Source: Rhizobium sp. WYJ-E13
GTDB lineage: Bacteria > Pseudomonadota > Alphaproteobacteria > Rhizobiales > Rhizobiaceae
Assembly (NCBI RefSeq): GCF_018987265.1
Contig: NZ_CP076853.1
Location: 2,852,001-2,916,000, forward strand
DNA: 64,000 bases
Direction of reading: 5' to 3'
The translations under genes were made by a program, and so were the position numbers. This document shows positions 33,635 through 41,821 of this stretch, one piece after another. A model generated the notes under the pieces. That model made no database searches and was not told where the DNA came from. It saw only the letters and a program-made list of their open reading frames with translations. Numbering within the stretch: position 1 is the stretch's first letter; every line of letters starts with the position of its first letter.

Positions 33635-34429
33635 ATGATCGAAGTTTCCGGCGTCAGCGTGCGCCTTTCCGGCAAGACCATCGTGCACGACGTCGCCTTC
33701 ACCGCGAAGGCCGGCGAACTGACCGCCATTGCAGGCCCTAACGGCTCCGGCAAGACGACGACGATGAAGGCCGTTTCCGGCGAACTCGCCTATGACGGCT
33801 CCGTACGACTGAACGGCGAAGAGGTACGCGCGCTCAAACCCTGGCAGCTCGCCTCCGTCAGAGGGGTCCTGCCGCAAGCGAGCGCCATCTCCTTTCCCTT
33901 CACGGTGCGCGAGATCGTCCGCATGGGCCTGACCTCCGGCCTCAACCTGCACGCCGATCAGGCCGATGAGACAGCCGCAAAGGCGCTTGCATCAGTCGAT
34001 CTCGGCGGCTTCGAGGCACGCTTCTATCAGGAACTCTCGGGCGGCGAGCAGCAGCGCGTGCAGCTTGCCCGCGTGCTCTGCCAGATCGCCGAGCCGGTCG
34101 TGGACGGCAAGCCCTGCTGGCTGCTGCTCGACGAACCGGTCTCCAGCCTCGATATCAGCCACCAGCTGACGATCATGACGCTCGCGCTCAATTTCTGCGA
34201 ACGTGGTGGCGGGGTCATCGCCGTCATGCACGATCTCAACCTGACGGCCCTCTTCGCCGACAGGATCGTGCTGATGAAATCCGGCCGGCTGGCAGCCGCG
34301 GGCAATGTGCGTGAGGTGCTGACGGACGAAACCATCCAGTCCGTCTTCGGCTGCCCGCTGCGCGTCAACAAGGTGCCTGTCGACGGCACGCCCTTCGTGC
34401 TTGCGCACAGCGCGCTTCCCGCCGGCTGA
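33635..34429 (+). CDS. hmuV: Heme ABC transporter ATPase HmuV
   Basis: 264 residues from ATG 33635. Walker A GPNGSGKTT at about 34-42, Q-loop LPQASAISFPFTV, signature LSGGEQQRVQLARVL, Walker B WLLLDEPVSSLD and switch His in AVMHDLNLTALF. The insert after the signature (CQIAEPVVDGKPCWLLLDEP) is typical of HmuV. It is the last gene of hmuPSTUV. An EcfG-type promoter for the next gene starts at its stop codon. Confidence 0.96.
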   Translation: MIEVSGVSVRLSGKTIVHDVAFTAKAGELTAIAGPNGSGKTTTMKAVSGELAYDGSVRLNGEEVRALKPWQLASVRGVLPQASAISFPFTVREIVRMGLTSGLNLHADQADETAAKALASVDLGGFEARFYQELSGGEQQRVQLARVLCQIAEPVVDGKPCWLLLDEPVSSLDISHQLTIMTLALNFCERGGGVIAVMHDLNLTALFADRIVLMKSGRLAAAGNVREVLTDETIQSVFGCPLRVNKVPVDGTPFVLAHSALPAG

Positions 34430-34454
34430 GGAACCTTTCCGATCCAAATGCGTT
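34430..34454 (+). promoter_or_regulatory. EcfG-type promoter (GGAAC-N16-CGTT)
   Basis: GGAAC at 34430-34434 and CGTT at 34451-34454 with 16 bases between, 110 bases upstream of the YqjD-like gene at 34564. The first base overlaps the hmuV stop-codon region. Confidence 0.75.
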
Positions 34455-34563
34455 GTCCGCAATGATTTGGGTCAAAGCCGGGCGCTCTCTTCCGTGCCAT
34501 CGATGGTGCTGACCCCGTGAGAAACCGGGCGGCAGTTTTTTGCGCCCAGCTATGGAGACAGTC

Positions 34564-34908
34564 ATGGCCTATTCCTTCTTCCAGTCCAGCCGCAGTCGCC
34601 GCAACGGCGCTCTCCACAATCTCGAAACCAGCATCGAGGACCAGATCGAAGCCCTGCGCGACGAACTCGCCGAACTGACCCATGTTCTCGGCAAGACCTC
34701 CCGCCATCGAGGTGAAACGCTGCGCTCACAGGCATCCGCAGGCTACGAGGACATTCTCGGCCGCAGCGAGGATCTGCTGAACGATTTACAGCAACGCTAC
34801 CTGCGTAGCGCCGGCGAAGTGCGCAATACGGTCCGCCGTCACCCGCTGGCAACGGTGGGCGCCGCCGCCGCCTTCGGCCTGCTCGTGGCCATGCTCGCCC
34901 GCCGCTAG
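34564..34908 (+). CDS. YqjD/ElaB-like (DUF883-type) protein
   Basis: 114 residues. A helical region (NLETSIEDQIEALRDELAELTHVLGKTSRH; YEDILGRSEDLLNDLQQRYLRSAGEV) with heptad character is followed by RRHPLATVGAAAAFGLLVAMLARR, a C-terminal membrane anchor. This is the plan of ElaB/YqjD-type proteins, which are stress-induced and tether ribosomes or coat the inner membrane. A perfect EcfG-type promoter precedes it. The start ATG 34564 has GGAG upstream. Confidence 0.8.
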   Translation: MAYSFFQSSRSRRNGALHNLETSIEDQIEALRDELAELTHVLGKTSRHRGETLRSQASAGYEDILGRSEDLLNDLQQRYLRSAGEVRNTVRRHPLATVGAAAAFGLLVAMLARR

Positions 34909-35008
34909 AGTATTCCCGCTCTTTATAGAAAAACGGAAATACTCTATCTGTTTGTTTTAACGCAATTCCGGACGCAAAACCGCTGCGCACTTTTGCTGGA
35001 ATTGCTTT
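34906..35008. repeat. Rhizobial palindromic repeat (two units)
   Basis: AGAGTATTCCCG with CGGAAATACTCT (about 34906-34947), followed by GCAATTCCGG...CTGGAATTGC (about 34960-35008) with the core GCAAAACCGCTGCGCACTTTTGC. They lie between the YqjD-like gene and the downstream membrane protein gene. The core matches the repeats at 9968, 22846 and 38579. Confidence 0.75.
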
Positions 35009-35018
35009 AGGAGGCTCG

Positions 35019-35420
35019 ATGCTCTTCCCAATCCTGAGCCTGCTCGTAGGCACGAGCGTCCACCGCACGGTGGAACGCACCAAGCGCAACGGCATCTTCG
35101 TCGCCGTTGCGTTGCTTTTTCTGCTGACCGCCTATGCGCTTGCCGTCACCGCCGGAGCCATCTGGCTGGCCGGCATCTACGGCGCTATCGGCGCAGCCCT
35201 CTTTCTGGCGGCCTGCGCGCTGCTGATCGCGATCGTCGTCTTCGTGATCATGGCGATAATCAATGCCCGGGAAGCCCGCCGCGCCCGCGAACGCCGCGCC
35301 GCGTTGGAATCTTTGGCAACCGTCGGCCTTGGCATCGTTCGCGCCCAGCCGCTGTTGACCGCCGGCATCGTGGCCGCTCTTGTCGCCGCCAATCTGGTGG
35401 GTTCGAAGCGGAACGATTAA
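35019..35420 (+). CDS. Membrane protein, YqjE/holin-like partner of YqjD-like gene
   Basis: 133 residues with two central hydrophobic segments (IFVAVALLFLLTAYALAVTAGAIWLAGIYGAIGAALFLAACALLIAIVVFVIMAII) and a weaker C-terminal one (LTAGIVAALVAANLVG). A basic linker (NAREARRARERRAALESLATVG) separates them. The position after a YqjD-like gene recalls the yqjD-yqjE pair. Likely cotranscribed from the EcfG-type promoter unless the intervening repeat stops the transcript. No enzyme motif. Confidence 0.75.
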   Translation: MLFPILSLLVGTSVHRTVERTKRNGIFVAVALLFLLTAYALAVTAGAIWLAGIYGAIGAALFLAACALLIAIVVFVIMAIINAREARRARERRAALESLATVGLGIVRAQPLLTAGIVAALVAANLVGSKRND

Positions 35421-35472
35421 ATCCGCCGCCTCTCTTTATCCCTCGAGGAAGGCAGCCACTTGCCTCGCTCCA

Positions 35473-35504
35473 TTAAAAAGCCGGCGCCCGATAGGGCTGC
35501 CGGC
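35473..35504 (-). terminator. Rho-independent terminator after ecfG
   Basis: Read on the minus strand, GCCGGCAGCCC (35494-35504) pairs with GGGCGCCGGC (35480-35489) around a 4-base loop and is followed by TTTTTAAT, 27 bases after the ecfG stop. Confidence 0.8.
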
Positions 35505-35530
35505 CATCCTTCCTCCCAGGAACACTTTGA

Positions 35531-36085
35531 TCAGAAGGCGAAGGCCTTCGACGTCAACGGCGCCGACGTGGCATCCGGACCGAAATCCGCCTCGCCCGAA
35601 ATCTGCAGCAGCTCCTGCAGACGCTGGCGCGCGCGGTTCACGCGGCTCTTGATGGTACCGACGGCGCAGCCGCAGATTTCCGCTGCTTCCTCATAAGAGA
35701 AGCCCGAAGCGCCGACGAGAACGATCGCCTCGCGCTGATCCGGCGGCAGCTGGTCCAGCGCCTTCTTGAAGTCCTGCAGGTCGAGCGCGCCATATTGGGA
35801 CGGGTGGGTCGCCATGGATTCGGTAAACAAACCGTCGCTGTCCTGCACCTCGCGGCCGCTCTTGCGCATCTGGCTGTAAAGCTCGTTGCGCAGGATCGTG
35901 AAGAGCCAGGCCTTCATGTTCGTGCCCATCTCGAAATGGTCCTGCTTGGCCCAGGCCTTCATGATGGTATCCTGGACCAGGTCGTCGGCGCGGTCGTGCC
36001 GGCCGATCAGGGATATTGCAAAAGCGCGAAGGCTCGGCAGGGCCGCCAGGAGTTCGCGCTTGAAGCTCGGTTGCGCTTTTTCCAT
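35531..36085 (-). CDS. ecfG: General stress sigma factor EcfG (RpoE2)
   Basis: 184 residues. Region 2 covers about 15-85: LIGRHDRADDLVQDTIMKAWAKQDHFEMGTNMKAWLFTILRNELYSQMRK. Region 4 covers about 115-170: LDQLPPDQREAIVLVGASGFSYEEAAEICGCAVGTIKSRVNRARQRL. This EcfG subfamily directs the alphaproteobacterial general stress response from GGAAC-N16/17-CGTT promoters, several of which occur in this window. It lies ten bases after nepR, in one operon with it. Confidence 0.96.
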   Translation of the reverse strand: MEKAQPSFKRELLAALPSLRAFAISLIGRHDRADDLVQDTIMKAWAKQDHFEMGTNMKAWLFTILRNELYSQMRKSGREVQDSDGLFTESMATHPSQYGALDLQDFKKALDQLPPDQREAIVLVGASGFSYEEAAEICGCAVGTIKSRVNRARQRLQELLQISGEADFGPDATSAPLTSKAFAF

Positions 36086-36095
36086 GCGGGTATTC

Positions 36096-36302
36096 CTATT
36101 CGGCCATCTTTGCGGAAGCCATCATTTCGGCCCGGTCGAGCTTTTCGAGCAGGTCGAGGAAGCGATCGGGAATAGCTTCCTCCTGGGCGGCAGCATAGAG
36201 TGACCGCAACCTGACGCCGATCTGGTTGTTCGGATCCAATATGTCGCTCGCCCGCACTTCCTGCTGGCGCTCATCCACTGCTTCTGTCTTTTGTGTCGTC
36301 AT
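36096..36302 (-). CDS. nepR: Anti-sigma factor NepR
   Basis: 68 residues from ATG 36302; an upstream in-frame extension to 36362 looks non-coding. The core IGVRLRSLYAAAQEEAIPDRFLDLLEKLD is the NepR signature of two helices that clamp EcfG. Under stress, phosphorylated PhyR binds NepR and frees EcfG. Sits upstream of ecfG and divergent from phyR. A weak EcfG-type box (GGAAC-N16-CATT, minus strand, 36473-36497) could give feedback. Confidence 0.95.
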   Translation of the reverse strand: MTTQKTEAVDERQQEVRASDILDPNNQIGVRLRSLYAAAQEEAIPDRFLDLLEKLDRAEMMASAKMAE

Positions 36303-36506
36303 CAACTGATCACTTCTTGCCTGTTTCTCGGGATGAAAGGCAAAGTCTGCTGTGAAAATCAAATGGGACGAACACCCGACCGATCAAGCCGGTTCTTTCA
36401 AACCTTTGATGCGACAGATCCATCCCCTTCACACGGGTCAAAATGTAACGCCCTTCATTTGTCGGCTAGGATAATGCGACGCTGCAAAAATAGTTCCTCA
36501 TTTTCC

Positions 36507-36531
36507 GGAACTTTTTTATGAAGATCGCGTT
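36507..36531 (+). promoter_or_regulatory. EcfG-type promoter of phyR (GGAAC-N16-CGTT)
   Basis: GGAAC at 36507-36511 and CGTT at 36528-36531, spaced by 16 bases, 46 bases upstream of the phyR start. It implies positive feedback of the general stress response on its anti-anti-sigma factor. Confidence 0.8.
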
Positions 36532-36577
36532 GTCAGGTCATTGAGACCATTTACTGGCCTGTAGACGGGAGTTTTTA

Positions 36578-37372
36578 ATGACACTTTCCACTCGAATTGC
36601 GCCGCACCTTCCTTATCTGCGTCGCTATTCCCGCGCACTTACCGGCACTCAAACCTCTGGCGACGCCTATGTCGCTGCCGTCCTGGAAGCGATCATCGCC
36701 GATCTCTCCATTTTCCCGGATACCGTGAATGACCGCGTCGCACTCTACAAACTGTTCACGCAACTGTTTGGTTCCACTGCAGTCGAGATTCCCGAACCCT
36801 CCTCTCCTTATGCCTGGGAACAGCGCGCGACGCTGAACCTTTCCAAGGTTTCGCCGCTCGCCCGGCAGGCGTTCCTGCTCGCTTCAGTCGAGAATTTCCG
36901 CGTCTCCGAGATCGCGGACATTTTAGAAATCAGCGACGAGGAAACTATGCAGCTGCTCGACAAGGCCTCACATGAAATCTCGCGGCAGGTCGCGACCGAT
37001 ATCATGATCATCGAGGACGAGCCCCTGATCGCCATGGATATCGAGCAGATGGTCGAAAGCCTCGGCCACCGCGTCACCGGCATCGCCCGCACCCACACGG
37101 AAGCGGTCGCGCTCTACAACAGGACGAAGCCGAACATGGTGCTGGCCGATATCCAGCTTGCCGACGGCAGTTCGGGTATCGACGCCGTCAACGATATCCT
37201 GAAGACATCGAGCGTTCCGGTAATCTTCATCACCGCCTTCCCTGAGAGACTGCTGACCGGGGAGCGGCCGGAGCCTACCTTCCTCGTGACCAAGCCTTTC
37301 AACCCCGACATGGTCAAGGCCCTGATCAGCCAGGCGCTTTTCTTCAACGAAACGACCCGCGTGGCAGCCTGA
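36578..37372 (+). CDS. phyR: Response regulator PhyR (anti-anti-sigma factor)
   Basis: 264 residues. The N-terminal half (about 1-135) mimics an EcfG sigma factor: VSPLARQAFLLASVENFRVSEIADILEISDEETMQLLDKA looks like a sigma region 4. The C-terminal half is a receiver: MIIEDEPLIAMDIEQM, phospho-acceptor Asp in MVLADIQLADGSSG, Thr in VIFITAFPE and Lys in VTKPFNP. On phosphorylation the sigma-like half captures NepR. Divergent from nepR-ecfG and followed by an HWE histidine kinase gene. Confidence 0.97.
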   Translation: MTLSTRIAPHLPYLRRYSRALTGTQTSGDAYVAAVLEAIIADLSIFPDTVNDRVALYKLFTQLFGSTAVEIPEPSSPYAWEQRATLNLSKVSPLARQAFLLASVENFRVSEIADILEISDEETMQLLDKASHEISRQVATDIMIIEDEPLIAMDIEQMVESLGHRVTGIARTHTEAVALYNRTKPNMVLADIQLADGSSGIDAVNDILKTSSVPVIFITAFPERLLTGERPEPTFLVTKPFNPDMVKALISQALFFNETTRVAA

Positions 37373-37393
37373 AGCATGAATTTGGGCCGCGCC

Positions 37394-37419
37394 GGAACCA
37401 TTTCCGGCAACGATGCGTT
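37394..37419 (+). promoter_or_regulatory. EcfG-type promoter of histidine kinase gene (GGAAC-N17-CGTT)
   Basis: GGAAC at 37394-37398 and CGTT at 37416-37419, spaced by 17 bases, about 100 bases upstream of the kinase gene at 37516. Confidence 0.65.
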
Positions 37420-37495
37420 CCGGCTCTGCCGGAGCGTTTCGGTAGCTTTAACGGTTTTTGCAGCGCTTGCTTTTAAAATGATCGGCAGGTTTGTC

Positions 37496-37515
37496 GGGAG
37501 GGCTGACATCCTCCC
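37496..37515 (+). other. Hairpin hiding the ribosome site of the histidine kinase gene
   Basis: GGGAGG (37496-37501) pairs perfectly with CCTCCC (37510-37515), directly before the ATG at 37516. The GGAGG is the only good ribosome site for that ATG. The alternative GTG start at 37549, with AAAGGCGG upstream, would avoid the problem. Confidence 0.5.
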
Positions 37516-38562
37516 ATGTGTTCGAAGGGACTGAAGAAAGGCGGCCGCGTGAATACGACTGGACCATTGTCCGGAACGCCTTTCACTACCGAAGGCAAGA
37601 CGGCCGTAATGGAGCGCGCGCTTGCCAGCGCCGGTATCTCGATCTTGTATCAGGAGACAGGCCTCGGCATCCTCTATGCCGAAAATCTTCTCCCTTATTT
37701 CCAGAAGCGTTTTGTCGTCGGCGGCGATGACGGTTCGCTGTTTGGCGAAACACACGGCAAATCCCTTGCCGCGATGAAGCAGAGGGTGCTTGAGACCGGC
37801 GCCTCCAGCACTGCCGAGGTCGATGTTGCGATCGACGGCGAAGTCAGGACATTCGAACTGAAAGTTCAACGCACCGGCGCGCGCGGCAATTACGGCCTGC
37901 TCTCCGTAATTTCCGAAGTCACGGAAAGCCGCCACCGCGAAAAAGTGCTGAAATCTCTTCTGCGCGAGCTTTCCCACCGCTCCAAGAACCTGCTTGCCAT
38001 CATCCAGGGTATTGCCACCCAGACGGCCCGCAACACTCTTTCGCTCGACGCTTTCCTGATGAAGTTCCGGGGACGCCTCCAGTCGCTTTCCAACTCTCAG
38101 GATCTGATCACCGACTCCAGCTGGCGCGGAGCCTTCCTGTTCGAACTCGCCGAAAAGCAGTTCGCCCCCTATTGGCCGGAAACTGCAGGCTCCATGCCGA
38201 TTTATGGCGTCAACGCCCATCTGACGCCGAACGCCGCCGTGCATCTCGGCCTGGCGTTGCATGAGCTCATCGTCAACTCTGCCTCTTATGGCGCGATTGC
38301 CGGTGGTGCGACGTCAATCACTCTGAACTGCCGGGAAGCCGACATCTCCGGCCGCAAGGCGATCGAGTTGGCATGGGTAGAGACACTCCCTAACAGCGCC
38401 GATGTGCACGAATTCAGCGAAAACAGCTTCGGCCGCACGGTGCTGGAGCGTGTCGTGCCCTCCTCCGTCAACGGCAAGGCCGAACTGACGCTCGCCCCCG
38501 GCCGCATTGAATACCACCTGACAGTTCCGGAAACGGAATTCGAAATCCTGAAGCGCACCTGA
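37516..38562 (+). CDS. Soluble HWE/HisKA2-family sensor histidine kinase next to phyR
   Basis: 348 residues (337 from GTG 37549). No membrane helix. The N-terminal 130 residues form a PAS-like sensor (ILYQETGLGILYAENLLPYF; FVVGGDDGSLFGETHGKS). The H-box follows at about 153 with LSHRSKNLLAIIQGIA, then a linker and an HATPase domain with LHELIVNSASYGAI. This kinase type commonly phosphorylates PhyR in alphaproteobacteria. Its location and EcfG-type promoter support a role in the general stress response. The signal it senses is unknown. Confidence 0.9.
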   Translation: MCSKGLKKGGRVNTTGPLSGTPFTTEGKTAVMERALASAGISILYQETGLGILYAENLLPYFQKRFVVGGDDGSLFGETHGKSLAAMKQRVLETGASSTAEVDVAIDGEVRTFELKVQRTGARGNYGLLSVISEVTESRHREKVLKSLLRELSHRSKNLLAIIQGIATQTARNTLSLDAFLMKFRGRLQSLSNSQDLITDSSWRGAFLFELAEKQFAPYWPETAGSMPIYGVNAHLTPNAAVHLGLALHELIVNSASYGAIAGGATSITLNCREADISGRKAIELAWVETLPNSADVHEFSENSFGRTVLERVVPSSVNGKAELTLAPGRIEYHLTVPETEFEILKRT

Positions 38563-39033
38563 GACGTTTTATTTCCCACGCAATTGCGGACGCAGAACCG
38601 CCGCAGAGTTTTGCGGGAATTGAATTGCTAAGGCCCAGACGGAAAAACAGCCGGTGCGAGGGCGGCGCACTGGCTGTTTCCACTCACCGGGAGGGGACCG
38701 TGAGTTCGTCCGAATGATGGGTTGGGGGCGCGCATGTTGGGTCGATGCGGTCATCATCCGGATATCGCATTAACTACGCTCGTTAACTTTGGTTCCGATG
38801 GTTCGCAAAAAAATTGGACTTTTGTCATTTTTGTCCGCAAGCCGAAATCCGAGTGTCGCTCCGGTCCATTCAATTGAAAGGCAAAGATTGCCCAAAGAAT
38901 TATCACATCTAATAAAATCAATTGATTAGAATGCAGGAACGAAAGAAAATTGCCAAACTTTTACCGTTTGATAAATTTTTGAACCTGAGTTACGATTCCC
39001 TCACTGGTCGTTACCAATAAAGAGGGAACTTCA
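38563..39033. other. Intergenic region with palindromic repeat and preT upstream region
   Basis: After the kinase gene comes a palindromic repeat (GCAATTGCGG...GGGAATTGAATTGC, about 38579-38625). The remaining 400 bases become AT-rich towards preT. TTTACCGTTTGATAAA at 38960-38975 partly matches the RutR consensus TTGACCA-N2-TGGTCAA (about 11 of 14 defined positions) and may be a weak RutR site, by inference. No gene is visible. Confidence 0.5.
38579..38625. repeat. Rhizobial palindromic repeat
   Basis: GCAATTGCGGACGCAGAACCGCCGCAG with a following TTTTGCGGGAATTGAATTGC forms an imperfect hairpin of the same family as 22846-22895 and 34960-35008. It lies just after the HWE kinase gene. Confidence 0.65.
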
Positions 39034-40395
39034 ATGGAACGTCTGGAAACTGGGATTCGTGCCGGCCGGCTTTCCCCTGCCGAGTACGAGGCTAATTTTT
39101 CCGATCTTCATCCGCGCCTCGACAACCACGAAGCGCTGGTCGCCGCCGACCGCTGCTATTTCTGTTATGATGCGCCGTGCATGACGGCCTGTCCCACCTC
39201 GATCGACATTCCGCTTTTCATCCGCCAGATTTCGACCGGCAATCCCTTGGGTTCGGCGAAGACGATCTTCGACCAGAATATCCTCGGCGGCATGTGCGCC
39301 CGCGTCTGTCCCACCGAAGAGCTCTGCGAGCAGGCTTGTGTGCGCAACACGGCCGAAGAACGCCCCGTCGAAATCGGCCGCCTGCAGCGCTATGCGACCG
39401 ATGCGGCAATGGCCGCCGACAAGCAGTTCTACCGGCGCGCCGAACCGACCGGCAAGAAGATCGCCGTCGTCGGCGCCGGTCCCGCCGGTCTCGCAGCCGC
39501 CCATCGGCTTGCCGTCAAGGGCAATGAGGTCGTGATCTACGACGCCAGGCCGAAGTCGGGCGGACTCAACGAATATGGCATCGCCACCTACAAGACGGTC
39601 GACGACTTCGCGCAGAAGGAGGTCGATTACGTCCTTTCGATCGGCGGCATTGAGGTGAAGCACCACCAGCAGCTCGGCCGCGATTTCTCCCTCTCCGACC
39701 TGCAGAGCCAGTATGACGCCGTCTTCCTCGGCCTCGGTCTCGCCGGCGTCAACGCGTTGCGCGTCGACAACGAAAATCTGCCCGGTGTCGATGACGCCGT
39801 CGATTTCATCGCCGCGCTGCGTCAGGCCGGCAGCAAGGGCGATATCGCCATTGGCCGCCGCGTCGTCGTCTTGGGCGGCGGCATGACGGCAATCGACGCT
39901 GCCGTGCAGGCAAAACTGCTCGGCGCAGAGGAAGTAACCATCTGCTACCGCCGTGGCAAGGAGCACATGAACGCTTCGGAATTCGAGCAGGATCTCGCCA
40001 CTTCCAAAGGCGTGATCATCCGTCATTGGCTGGCGCCGAAATCCATCCTTTCCCAGGACGGCAAGGTCGCCGCGATCGAGATGGAATATACCAGCCTCGT
40101 CGACGGTCGCCTCACCGGCACAGGCGAGACCGGCGTCATCACCGCCGATCATATCCTGAAAGCCATCGGCCAGACCTTCGAAGCCTCGAGCCTCGGCGCG
40201 CTGCGCATGGAATCTGGCCGTATCGCCGTCGATGCCGAAGGCCGCACATCGATTGAAGGTGTGTGGGCCGGCGGCGACTGCGTCTTCGGTGGCGAAGACC
40301 TCACGGTATCCGCCGTCGCCCATGGCCGCGATGCGGCTGAATCCATTCACCGCACCCTCGCTGCCGCAGCCGCTCCGGCTGTCGCCGTCGCCTGA
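39034..40395 (+). CDS. preT: Dihydropyrimidine dehydrogenase, NAD(P)H-binding subunit (PreT/PydX)
   Basis: 453 residues. An N-terminal iron-sulfur domain has Cys-rich CYFCYDAPCMTACPTSIDIP and CARVCPTEELCEQACV, then FAD-binding VVGAGPAGLAAAHRLA and NAD(P)-binding VVVLGGGMTAIDAAVQA. This matches PreT, the electron-input subunit that pairs with PreA to reduce uracil and thymine to dihydro forms with NAD(P)H. The ribosome site AGAGGGAA precedes ATG 39034. Followed 15 bases later by preA. Confidence 0.95.
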   Translation: MERLETGIRAGRLSPAEYEANFSDLHPRLDNHEALVAADRCYFCYDAPCMTACPTSIDIPLFIRQISTGNPLGSAKTIFDQNILGGMCARVCPTEELCEQACVRNTAEERPVEIGRLQRYATDAAMAADKQFYRRAEPTGKKIAVVGAGPAGLAAAHRLAVKGNEVVIYDARPKSGGLNEYGIATYKTVDDFAQKEVDYVLSIGGIEVKHHQQLGRDFSLSDLQSQYDAVFLGLGLAGVNALRVDNENLPGVDDAVDFIAALRQAGSKGDIAIGRRVVVLGGGMTAIDAAVQAKLLGAEEVTICYRRGKEHMNASEFEQDLATSKGVIIRHWLAPKSILSQDGKVAAIEMEYTSLVDGRLTGTGETGVITADHILKAIGQTFEASSLGALRMESGRIAVDAEGRTSIEGVWAGGDCVFGGEDLTVSAVAHGRDAAESIHRTLAAAAAPAVAVA

Positions 40396-40410
40396 AGGGG
40401 AGAATGAACA

Positions 40411-41724
40411 ATGGCTGATCTCCGCAATAATTTCATCGGCATCAAGTCTCCGAACCCCTTCTGGCTCGCCTCTGCGCCGCCGACCGACAAGGCCTACAAT
40501 GTCGAGCGCGCCTTCAAGGCCGGCTGGGGCGGCGTCGTCTGGAAGACGCTCGGCGAAGAAGGCCCGCCGGTCGTCAACGTCAACGGCCCGCGTTACGGCG
40601 CGATCTGGGGTGCCGACCGCCGCCTGCTCGGCCTCAACAATATCGAGCTCATCACCGACCGCGACCTGCAGACCAACCTGCGCGAAATGAAGCAGGTGAA
40701 GATGAACTGGCCGGATCGCGCCCTCATCGCATCGATCATGGTTCCCTGCGAGGAACAGGCCTGGAAATCCATCCTGCCGCTGGTGGAAGAGACCGGCGCC
40801 GACGGTATCGAACTGAACTTCGGCTGTCCGCACGGCATGTCCGAGCGCGGCATGGGCTCGGCCGTCGGCCAGGTGCCGGAATACATCGAAATGGTCGTGC
40901 GCTGGTGCAAACAGTACACGCGCATGCCGGTCATCACCAAGCTGACGCCCAACATCACCGACATCCGCCGCCCGGCCCGCGCCGCTAAGGCCGGCGGCAC
41001 GGACGCCGTCTCGCTGATCAATACGATCAACTCGATCGTGTCCGTCGATCTCGACAACTTTGCCCCCAACCCGACCGTCGGCGGCAAGGGCAGCCACGGC
41101 GGCTATTGCGGCCCGGCCGTCAAGCCGATCGCGCTCAACATGGTCGCCGAGATCGCCCGCGACCCGGAAACCGACGGCCTGCCGATATCAGGCATCGGCG
41201 GCATCACCACCTGGCGCGATGCCGCGGAATTTCTGGTGCTCGGCGCTGGCAACGTGCAGGTCTGCACGGCGGCCATGACCTATGGCTTCAAGATCGTCCA
41301 GGAAATGATCACGGGCCTCTCGGACTGGATGGATGAAAAGGGCCACAAGACCCTCGACGACATCACCGGCCGCGCCGTGCAGAACGTCACCGACTGGCAG
41401 TACCTCAACCTCAACTACATCGCCAAGGCGAAGATCGACCAGGACGCCTGCATCAAATGCGGCCGCTGCTACATCGCCTGCGAGGACACCTCGCACCAGG
41501 CGATCACCAACTTCGTCGATGGCGTTCGCCATTTCGAGGTGATGGACGAGGAATGCGTCGGCTGCAATCTCTGCGTCAGCGTCTGCCCGGTCGAGAACTG
41601 CATCACCATGGAGCAGCTTCCGGCCGGCGCTCTCGACAAGCGCACCGGCAAGGTGGTCGACCCGAACTACGCCAACTGGACCACGCACCCGAACAACCCG
41701 ATGGCCCGTCAGGCTGCGGAGTAA
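40411..41724 (+). CDS. preA: Dihydropyrimidine dehydrogenase, catalytic subunit PreA
   Basis: 437 residues. The FMN-binding TIM barrel (about 1-310) shows GVVWKTLGEEGPPVVN and the active-site loop ELNFGCPHGMSERGMG with the catalytic Cys. The C-terminal domain has two [4Fe-4S] motifs, CIKCGRCYIACED and CVGCNLCVSVCPVENC. It reduces the C5-C6 bond of uracil/thymine, first step of the reductive pathway whose later enzymes (hydrolase and dihydropyrimidinase) lie 9-12 kb away. A terminator follows. Confidence 0.96.
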   Translation: MADLRNNFIGIKSPNPFWLASAPPTDKAYNVERAFKAGWGGVVWKTLGEEGPPVVNVNGPRYGAIWGADRRLLGLNNIELITDRDLQTNLREMKQVKMNWPDRALIASIMVPCEEQAWKSILPLVEETGADGIELNFGCPHGMSERGMGSAVGQVPEYIEMVVRWCKQYTRMPVITKLTPNITDIRRPARAAKAGGTDAVSLINTINSIVSVDLDNFAPNPTVGGKGSHGGYCGPAVKPIALNMVAEIARDPETDGLPISGIGGITTWRDAAEFLVLGAGNVQVCTAAMTYGFKIVQEMITGLSDWMDEKGHKTLDDITGRAVQNVTDWQYLNLNYIAKAKIDQDACIKCGRCYIACEDTSHQAITNFVDGVRHFEVMDEECVGCNLCVSVCPVENCITMEQLPAGALDKRTGKVVDPNYANWTTHPNNPMARQAAE

Positions 41725-41747
41725 GAATATAAAAACGTTACTGAATG

Positions 41748-41775
41748 ATCCCCCGGCGACGGGGGATTTTCTTTG
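41748..41775 (+). terminator. Rho-independent terminator after preA
   Basis: ATCCCCC (41748-41754) and GGGGGAT (41761-41767) pair around a 6-base loop, followed by TTTCTTTG, 24 bases after the preA stop. Confidence 0.85.
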
Positions 41776-41821
41776 TATTTGGAACGGGTACGGTTTCGAC
41801 CAATATCAGCAAGGTATCAGC

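Noticed and set aside
39031..41097. 688-codon open frame on the minus strand opposite preT-preA
   Set aside because: It mirrors the codon pattern of two clearly recognisable plus-strand enzymes in GC-rich DNA; its translation has no family-like features.
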